From contig NZ_BBXE01000015.1 in the NCBI RefSeq assembly GCF_001570565.1, positions 1-64,000 of the forward strand: a DNA stretch of 64,000 bases. The letters run 5' to 3'. The DNA comes from Herbidospora yilanensis. GTDB lineage: Bacteria; Actinomycetota; Actinomycetes; Streptosporangiales; Streptosporangiaceae. The position numbers were made by a program, and so were the translations under genes. The notes under the pieces were generated by a model. That model did no database searches. It was not told where the DNA came from and worked only from the letters and a program-made list of their open reading frames with translations. This document shows positions 58,635 through 64,000 of the stretch, piece after piece (position 1 is the stretch's first letter; each line of letters opens with the position of its first letter).

Positions 58635-59333
58635 ATGGTGACTCCCGAAGCCCGACTGCTGATCGTCGAAGACGAGCCGAACATCCTCGAACTGCTGGCC
58701 GCGAGCCTGCGGTACGCCGGCTTCGAGGTCAGCACCGCCTCCAGCGGCACCGAGGGAGTCGCCGCGGCCACCCGTCACCGGCCCGACCTGATCGTGCTCG
58801 ACGTGATGTTGCCCGACATGGACGGCTTCGACGTCGTCCGCAGGCTGCGCGGCGGCGGCACCTTCACCCCCGTCGTCTTCCTGACCGCCCGCGACGCCAC
58901 CGAAGACAAGATCCGCGGCCTGACGCTGGGCGGCGACGACTACGTCACCAAGCCGTTCTCGCTCGAAGAGGTCATCGCCCGCATCCGGGCCGTGCTGCGC
59001 CGCACCGCCGGCGACCCGACCGCGCCGCCGCCCCGGCTGACCTTCGCCGACATCGAACTCGACGAGGAGTCCCACGAGGTCTGGCGCTCGGGCAACCCGG
59101 TGCCGCTGTCGCCGACCGAGTTCAAGCTGCTGCGCTACTTCATGGCCAACGCCGGACGGGTGTTGTCGAAGGCGCAGATCCTCGACCACGTGTGGGACTA
59201 CGACTTCCGGGGCGACGCCGGGATCGTCGAGTCCTACGTGTCGGTGCTCCGCCGGAAGATCGACAGCCGGTCGGCGCCGAGGCTCATCCACACCCTGCGC
59301 GGTGTCGGCTACGTGATGCGAACCTCGGCCTGA
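58635..59333 (+). CDS. OmpR-family response regulator
   Basis: Two-component DNA-binding regulator, 232 aa. Receiver domain with acidic pocket (VEDEP), phospho-acceptor Asp56 (VLDVMLPD) and switch Lys in DDYVTKPFS. The winged-helix effector domain has LSPTEFKLLRYFMANAGRVLSKAQIL and SYVSVLRRKID. ATG at 58635 is chosen because GAGAAG lies six bases upstream; ATG at 58629 and GTG at 58638 are alternatives. It is followed 4 bp later by the kinase. It resembles TrcR/PhoP types. Confidence 0.95.
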   Translation: MVTPEARLLIVEDEPNILELLAASLRYAGFEVSTASSGTEGVAAATRHRPDLIVLDVMLPDMDGFDVVRRLRGGGTFTPVVFLTARDATEDKIRGLTLGGDDYVTKPFSLEEVIARIRAVLRRTAGDPTAPPPRLTFADIELDEESHEVWRSGNPVPLSPTEFKLLRYFMANAGRVLSKAQILDHVWDYDFRGDAGIVESYVSVLRRKIDSRSAPRLIHTLRGVGYVMRTSA

Positions 59334-59337
59334 TGAC

Positions 59338-60729
59338 ATGAGCCGGGTGTCGCTGCGTACCAAACTGATCGCGGCGATGCTCGCCCTGGTCGCCGGGACC
59401 CTGCTCGTGATCGGCGCGGCCAGCGTGTCCCTCCTGCGCAGCTACCTGATCGACCGGGTCGACGAGCAGGTGGCCAAGCTCAGCGTCCAGACGCTCGCCC
59501 GGCTCGCCCACAGCGGCGACGTGACCTACTCGATGCAGCGGCTGCCGCCCGAGGGGCTGGTGCGGGTCGTCGAGGCCGACGGCACGATCGGCCCGTCGGC
59601 GGCCGGTGAATCGGTGACCGGCGGCCCGAGCCCGGCCGACCTGCCGCCGCCGGGCGACGTCGCGACCCGGTCGTCCGACGGAGTCTCGTGGCGGGTCAAG
59701 ACCGTGTCGCTGCCCGGCGGCCGGACCCTGGTGACGGCGATCGCGCTCGGCGGGGTCACCCAGATCACGACCCGGCTGGGCCTGATCGTCATCCTCGGCG
59801 GGGCGGTGGTGCTGGCGCTGGCGGGCGTGCTGGGGATCGTGCTGGTCCGGCGCAGCCTGCGTCCCCTGGCCGAGATCGAGCGCACGGCCGGATCGATCGC
59901 CGCCGGCAACATGAGCAGCCGCATCCCCGACCGCGACCCCCGCACCGAGGTCGGCCGGCTGGCCCGCTCGCTGAACGGGATGCTTGCCCAGATCGAGAAG
60001 GCCTTCGACGACCGCTCCCGATCCGAGGCGGCGGCCCGCGAGTCGGAGGAGCGCATGCGCCGCTTCGTCGCCGACGCCTCCCACGAACTCCGCACCCCGC
60101 TGACCTCCATCCGCGGGTACGCCGAATTCCACCGCCAGGCCCCGCAGACCGACGTGACCCGGCTGATGCGCCGCATCGAGAACGAGGCCGAACGCATGAG
60201 CCTGCTCGTCGACGACCTCCTGCTGCTCGCCCGCCTCGACCAGCAGCGCCCTCTCCAGTCGAAGCCGGTCGACCTGCTGGCCATCGCGGGCGAGGCCGTC
60301 CAGGACGCGCGGATCCTCTCCCCCGGGCGGGCGATCTCCCTCGCGGTCGAGGGCACGACCGCGCCGATCGTGTCGGGCGACGAGGTGCGGCTACGGCAGG
60401 TCGTCGGGAACCTGATGTCCAACGCGCTGACCCACACGCCCGACGGGGTGCCGGTGATGGTGACCGTCGGCGCGACCGGCGCCGAGGCGTTCGTCGAGGT
60501 CGCCGACAAGGGGCCCGGGATGACGTCCGACGAGGCGGCCCGGGTCTTCGAGCGTTTCTACCGCGCCGACCCGGCCCGGACCCACGACGAGTCGTCGGGC
60601 GCCGGGCTCGGGTTGTCGATCGTGTCGTCCCTGGTGAAGGCCCACGGGGGGACGGTGACGGTGCGGACGTCGCCGGGGGCCGGGGCGGCGTTCCGGGTGG
60701 TGTTACGCCTGGAACCGGAGCACGACTAG
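59338..60729 (+). CDS. Sensor histidine kinase
   Basis: Membrane kinase of 463 aa. First span about residues 10-33, extracytoplasmic sensor about 35-140, second span about 147-170. HAMP domain about 171-225, His249 in DASHELRTPLTSI, and HATPase with N-box MSNAL, and G-boxes DKGPGM and GAGLGLSIV. It pairs with the preceding regulator. Its 3' end overlaps the convergent adaptor by 4 bp. The adjacent efflux genes are plausible targets. Confidence 0.95.
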   Translation: MSRVSLRTKLIAAMLALVAGTLLVIGAASVSLLRSYLIDRVDEQVAKLSVQTLARLAHSGDVTYSMQRLPPEGLVRVVEADGTIGPSAAGESVTGGPSPADLPPPGDVATRSSDGVSWRVKTVSLPGGRTLVTAIALGGVTQITTRLGLIVILGGAVVLALAGVLGIVLVRRSLRPLAEIERTAGSIAAGNMSSRIPDRDPRTEVGRLARSLNGMLAQIEKAFDDRSRSEAAARESEERMRRFVADASHELRTPLTSIRGYAEFHRQAPQTDVTRLMRRIENEAERMSLLVDDLLLLARLDQQRPLQSKPVDLLAIAGEAVQDARILSPGRAISLAVEGTTAPIVSGDEVRLRQVVGNLMSNALTHTPDGVPVMVTVGATGAEAFVEVADKGPGMTSDEAARVFERFYRADPARTHDESSGAGLGLSIVSSLVKAHGGTVTVRTSPGAGAAFRVVLRLEPEHD

Positions 60730-62030
60730 AGGCCGGGGAAGGTGCTGTCGGGGAACTCGCCGTTGAGGGCGGAGGCGCCCGGGAGTTCCACCTTCTCGCC
60801 CTCGGTCAGGCCGCCGGTGATCTCCACCGTGGTGTCGCCGCGCACGCCCGTCGTGACCTTGCGCTTGGCGCCGTCCGCGAGGGTCACCGTGTCGTTCTGG
60901 ACGGCCCGCGCCGGGACGTGGACGACGTCCGGGGATTGGCCCGTGACGACCTGGACGGTGGCCGTCTGGCCCAGGAGGAGGCCGGCGGGCTGGTCGTCGA
61001 AGGTGATGGTGACGCCGTAGCGGACCAGGAGGCCGGTCGTCGTGGACACGGGGTCGATGTGGGAGACCGTGCCCTTGTAAGCGCCGCCGGGGTTGGCCAG
61101 GGTGATGACGGCCTGCTGGCCGGTCTTGAGCGTGCCGATGTCCGACTGGGTGAACAGGGCTCTGACCTGGAGGTCGTCGAGGTCGCCCAGGCTGACGAAC
61201 ACGCCCTCGGTGTAGGGGTCGCCTTCGACGCCGTTGACCTGGAGGACCGTGCCGGCCGAGGGGGCCTTGATGACGACGCCCTTCAGGGCGTCCCTGGCGG
61301 CGTTCAGGTCGTTCTTGGCCCGGGTGAGGGCGGCCTCCGCCTCGGCCTCGGTCGTCTGGGGGCCGCCGCCCTGCTGCTGGGGGAGCCGGGTGCCGCCGCC
61401 CTGGGGGCGTTGCGGCTGCGGCTGCTGCTGAACCTGGTCGCATGGCCGGCTCTCCGGCTGCGGGGTGGGGGTCGGGGTGAGGGTCGGGGAGGGCGATGGG
61501 GACGGCTCACTCGTGGGGTCGAGGTGGACTTCCGGGTCACCCGGCGACGGGGGTCTGGTGAACGACACCGCTGCGGCTCGCATGCCTCTGGAAGGGGAGG
61601 GGGACGGAGCCGGTGTCGGCGGGCAGTCAGGCTGGGCCGGGGCGGCGTAGGAGCCCCCGGTCGATCCCGCGCCTTCGACCGTGTCGAGCTGCTCCTCCGC
61701 CGCGGCCAGAGCCGCCTTCGCCGCCTCGTAGTCCTCGCGGGCGATCGTGTCGTCGACGCGGGCCAGCAGGTCTCCCTTGCGGACCTTGTCGCCGGTCTTC
61801 ACGTACACCTTCTCGACCGTTCCGGCCGTCGAGAAGGCCAGGTCGTGGATGCCGTCGTCGACGGTGTTCCCGGCGGCGGAGGCGACCGAGGTCACGTCGC
61901 CGCGCTGGGCGGCGACGAGTTCCACGTCAGGGAGGGCCGGCGGGTCCTCCGAGAGCAGGATCACGCCGGTGGTCACCAGGGCGACGGCGGCCAGGACCAG
62001 GCCGCCGGCGCGGAGCCGGGTACGAGTCAT
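60726..62030 (-). CDS. Efflux adaptor (membrane fusion) protein with low-complexity insert
   Basis: MacA/HlyD-type adaptor, 434 aa, with an N-terminal signal anchor (GGLVLAAVALVTTGVILL). Lipoyl half-motifs KVYVKTGDKVRKGDLLARVDD and VIKAPSAGTVLQV are present. Between them lies the usual helical hairpin, but here it is interrupted by about 80 residues of Pro/Ser/Thr/Gln-rich sequence (PTPAPSPSPS, PTLTPTPTPQPE, QQQPQPQRPQ). The beta-barrel and membrane-proximal domains follow. ATG at 62030. Divergent from the second adaptor, with no ABC gene on its own strand. Confidence 0.88.
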   Translation of the reverse strand: MTRTRLRAGGLVLAAVALVTTGVILLSEDPPALPDVELVAAQRGDVTSVASAAGNTVDDGIHDLAFSTAGTVEKVYVKTGDKVRKGDLLARVDDTIAREDYEAAKAALAAAEEQLDTVEGAGSTGGSYAAPAQPDCPPTPAPSPSPSRGMRAAAVSFTRPPSPGDPEVHLDPTSEPSPSPSPTLTPTPTPQPESRPCDQVQQQPQPQRPQGGGTRLPQQQGGGPQTTEAEAEAALTRAKNDLNAARDALKGVVIKAPSAGTVLQVNGVEGDPYTEGVFVSLGDLDDLQVRALFTQSDIGTLKTGQQAVITLANPGGAYKGTVSHIDPVSTTTGLLVRYGVTITFDDQPAGLLLGQTATVQVVTGQSPDVVHVPARAVQNDTVTLADGAKRKVTTGVRGDTTVEITGGLTEGEKVELPGASALNGEFPDSTFPGL

Positions 62031-62060
62031 GGCACGTCATCCTGGTGACCGCGGGTCATG

Positions 62061-62075
62061 TTCGGCTGAGCCGAA
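62061..62075. promoter_or_regulatory. TTCGGCT-G-AGCCGAA palindrome
   Basis: A perfect 15-bp palindrome 31 bp upstream of the minus-strand adaptor start, in the 119-bp gap between divergent adaptor genes. It may be an operator or a leader hairpin. Confidence 0.45.
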
Positions 62076-62149
62076 ACTGCGAGTTGCCTGTGGACCCTTG
62101 ACAGGAAACGTTCAGGACCGGCGGAGGGCGTTCCAAACCTGGACCGGCA

Positions 62150-63226
62150 GTGTCCATCCCTGTGAAGTTGTCGACGAAGCGCAGAGCGCTGATCCTGAAC
62201 GCCTCGCTGGGGGTGCTGCTGCTCGGCGGGGCCGGGGCGGCGTGGGCCTCCCTCGGGGGCGGGGGCGAGCCGGCGGAGTCGGGGAACGTGCTGACCACCA
62301 GGGTCACCCGCGGGACCGTCGAGTCCGCCGTGACCGCGTCGGGGGCCGTGCAGAGCTCCCGCAGCCGCTCGCTCACGTTCGCGACCCAGGGGACCGTCGA
62401 GTCCGTCTCCGTCGAACCCGGCGAGAAGGTGAAGAAGGGTCAGGTGCTCGCCCGGCTCGACGACGAGAGCGCCCGTGAGGGGGTGGACGCGGCCAGGGCG
62501 AGCCTGGAGGCCGCCGAGGACGGCGACACCGGCAGCGCCTCCGGCCACTCCCAGTACGTCGCCGCGAAGAACGCCTACCAGGCCGCGAAGCGGACCCTCG
62601 CCGGCACCGTCCTCAAGGCGCCGTTCGCCGGGACCGTCACAGCGGTCGGCGGCACGGTCGGCGGGCCCTCGCAGGTTCAGGAAGGCGGCTTCGTCGACGT
62701 CGCCGACCCCGGCCGGCTCCAGATCGTCGGCGACTTCACCGAGTCCGACGTGACCAGGCTGAAGGTCGGTCAGGAGGCCCAGATCACCTTCGACGCCATC
62801 CCGGGCGTCACCGCCACGGGCGAGGTCGCGCTCATCGGGGCGCGACCGCAGACGGAGAACAACGTGGTGTCCTACTCGGCCACGATCGAGCTCACCGACA
62901 TCCCCGACCAGGTCAGGCTCGGGCAGACGGCCTCGGTCAGCGTGGTGGTCGAGCGGGCCGACGACGTGCTGACGCTGCCCTCGGCGGTGATCACCACGGC
63001 CGGCGGGCGCAGCACGGTGACCGTGCTGGAGAACGGGAGGCAGACCGTGCGGGTGGTCGAGATCGGGGTCAAGGGGACCACGGGCACCGAGATCGTCTCG
63101 GGTGTCGGCGAGGGCGACCAGGTGGTGCGGCCGGTCGTCACCCCGACCGGCCAGACCGGCGGGTTGTTCGGCGGCGGTGGCGGGTTCCGCCCGGCCGGTG
63201 GCGGCGGGTTCGGTGGGCGGCAATGA
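62150..63226 (+). CDS. Efflux adaptor (MacA-like) subunit
   Basis: Membrane-fusion protein of 358 aa for the MacAB-like exporter that follows. Signal anchor (ALILNASLGVLLLGGAGAAW), first lipoyl half VSVEPGEKVKKGQVLARLDD, short alpha-hairpin, second half VLKAPFAGTVTAVGGTVG, beta-barrel, and a Gly-rich tail (FGGGGGFRPAGGGGFGG). GTG at 62150 is the longest start; GTG at 62162 is possible. It overlaps the ATPase gene by 4 bp (ATGA). Confidence 0.9.
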   Translation: MSIPVKLSTKRRALILNASLGVLLLGGAGAAWASLGGGGEPAESGNVLTTRVTRGTVESAVTASGAVQSSRSRSLTFATQGTVESVSVEPGEKVKKGQVLARLDDESAREGVDAARASLEAAEDGDTGSASGHSQYVAAKNAYQAAKRTLAGTVLKAPFAGTVTAVGGTVGGPSQVQEGGFVDVADPGRLQIVGDFTESDVTRLKVGQEAQITFDAIPGVTATGEVALIGARPQTENNVVSYSATIELTDIPDQVRLGQTASVSVVVERADDVLTLPSAVITTAGGRSTVTVLENGRQTVRVVEIGVKGTTGTEIVSGVGEGDQVVRPVVTPTGQTGGLFGGGGGFRPAGGGGFGGRQ

Positions 63227-63951
63227 GTCTCGTGCTGGACGTACGGGACGCCACCAAGGTCTACGGCGCGGGCGAGACGGCGGTGCACGCGCTGCGCGGG
63301 GTCTCGCTCCAGGTCGAGCCCGGCGACTACGTGGCGATCATGGGGGCCTCCGGCTCGGGCAAGTCGACCCTGATGAACATCATCGGCTGCCTCGACGTCC
63401 CGAGCGCCGGGGAGTTCCACCTCGACGGCGTCGACGTCGGCGCGCTCGACGACCGTCGGCAGGCGGTGCTCCGCAACCGCAAGATCGGGTTCGTCTTCCA
63501 GTCGTTCAACCTGATCCCGCGCATGACGGCGGTGATGAACGTCGAGCTGCCGCTCGCCTACGGCGGGGTCAGGCCGGCCGAGCGGCGCCGCCGGGCGCTG
63601 GCCGCCCTCGAACTGGTGGGCCTGGCCGACCGGGTGAACCACCAGCCGAACGAGCTGAGCGGCGGCCAGCAGCAGCGGGTCGCCATCGCCCGCGCGCTGG
63701 TCAACTCGCCTGCCCTGCTGCTGGCCGACGAGCCGACCGGTGCGCTCGACAGCACCTCCACGCTCGACGTGCTGGGCATCTTCGACCGGCTGTCGGCCGC
63801 GGGCCGCACGATCGTCGTCATCACCCACGAGGCCGACGTCGCCGAGCACGCCAAGCGGGTGGTCCGGCTGCGCGACGGGCGGATCATCGAGGACACCCGG
63901 CTCGCCCCCGTCGACGGCCTGCCGCCGCGGCTCAAGGAGGTGACCGCGTGA
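63223..63951 (+). CDS. MacB-like ABC transporter ATPase
   Basis: ATP-binding subunit, 242 aa, of the LolD/MacB exporter group. Walker A is GASGSGKST, the signature is LSGGQQQRV and Walker B is LLLADEPTGALD, with H-loop VVITHEAD. In Gram-positive bacteria such units export peptides or antibiotics with a separate FtsX-type permease, which begins immediately after. The ATG overlaps the adaptor stop. Confidence 0.95.
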   Translation: MSLVLDVRDATKVYGAGETAVHALRGVSLQVEPGDYVAIMGASGSGKSTLMNIIGCLDVPSAGEFHLDGVDVGALDDRRQAVLRNRKIGFVFQSFNLIPRMTAVMNVELPLAYGGVRPAERRRRALAALELVGLADRVNHQPNELSGGQQQRVAIARALVNSPALLLADEPTGALDSTSTLDVLGIFDRLSAAGRTIVVITHEADVAEHAKRVVRLRDGRIIEDTRLAPVDGLPPRLKEVTA

Positions 63952-64000
63952 GCGCCGTCGAGATCGTCCGGTTCGCCTTCCGGGGGCTGGCGGCCAACAA
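63948..64000 (+). CDS. MacB/FtsX-type ABC permease (partial, cut by window edge)
   Basis: Only the first 17 codons are visible (GTG start; MSAVEIVRFAFRGLAAN), overlapping the ATPase stop in a GTGA. The start matches FtsX/MacB permease N-termini (short amphipathic segment before the first span). The call rests mainly on position in the operon. Confidence 0.75.
   Translation, partial: MSAVEIVRFAFRGLAAN

Noticed and set aside
62098..62103. TTGACA as the -35 of the plus-strand adaptor
   Set aside because: No acceptable -10 lies 16-19 bp downstream.

Overview
The window is about 70% G+C, uses many GTG starts and reads as the chromosome of a filamentous actinomycete. A Streptosporangiales or Streptosporangiaceae member is my best guess; that is an inference from gene families and from gene order. 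A threonine-synthase-like gene, a MoaD/ThiS protein, a cold-shock gene and an orphan groEL with CIRCE operators occur in the order I recall from Streptomyces. I see no rRNA, tRNA, prophage, transposase, CRISPR array or secondary-metabolite core enzyme. Nearly all of it is chromosomal housekeeping and accessory metabolism, with about 59 supportable protein genes.

Layout. 0-10 kb: a glycosyltransferase lacking its usual donor-site motif, a stand-alone SepF paralogue, a membrane protein, plsX-argS, a DUF1707 protein, a KamA-like radical SAM enzyme, a small secreted protein and a 53-residue DUF222-like micro-gene. 10-18.4 kb: a PEBP-family protein, a TagGH-type polysaccharide exporter and a complete oligopeptide ABC importer (A-B-C-D-F). 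18.4-27.7 kb: a second small secreted protein, a mycosin-like protease, a SAM hydrolase opposite a leaderless DUF3263 gene, trehalose synthesis genes (otsB, otsA), an MFS transporter, an ECF sigma factor, then a SAM riboswitch driving metM(thrC-like)-metO.

27.7-38.3 kb: cold-shock gene, orphan groEL with tandem CIRCE operators, a HelD-like RNA polymerase-associated helicase coupled to a GNAT acetyltransferase, and an XPB-type helicase in an operon with a large helicase-associated protein. 38.2-52.2 kb: TetR, HAD phosphatase, a long cold-shock protein, MFS, DUF3027, a 1029-residue sacsin/Hsp90-like ATPase, a methyltransferase, DUF2530, an NCS2 purine permease, a modular secreted GH10 xylanase with palindromic operators, and a MarR-MFS pair.

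52.2-64 kb: an aldo/keto reductase bracketed by a nearly perfect 119/120-bp inverted repeat and preceded by a MerR-type palindrome, a secreted propeller-like protein, a large zinc-ribbon polytopic membrane protein, an L-2-hydroxyglutarate oxidase with a 15-bp operator-like palindrome, a two-component system, and divergent efflux adaptor genes leading into a MacAB-like ABC exporter that runs off the right edge.

Most noteworthy: the SAM-riboswitch-metM-metO unit (homocysteine made from O-phosphohomoserine with a sulfur-carrier protein, rather than threonine synthesis); the inverted repeat around the aldo/keto reductase; the glycosyltransferase lacking its donor motif; the tandem CIRCE promoter of groEL; and several tiny leaderless or micro-genes.
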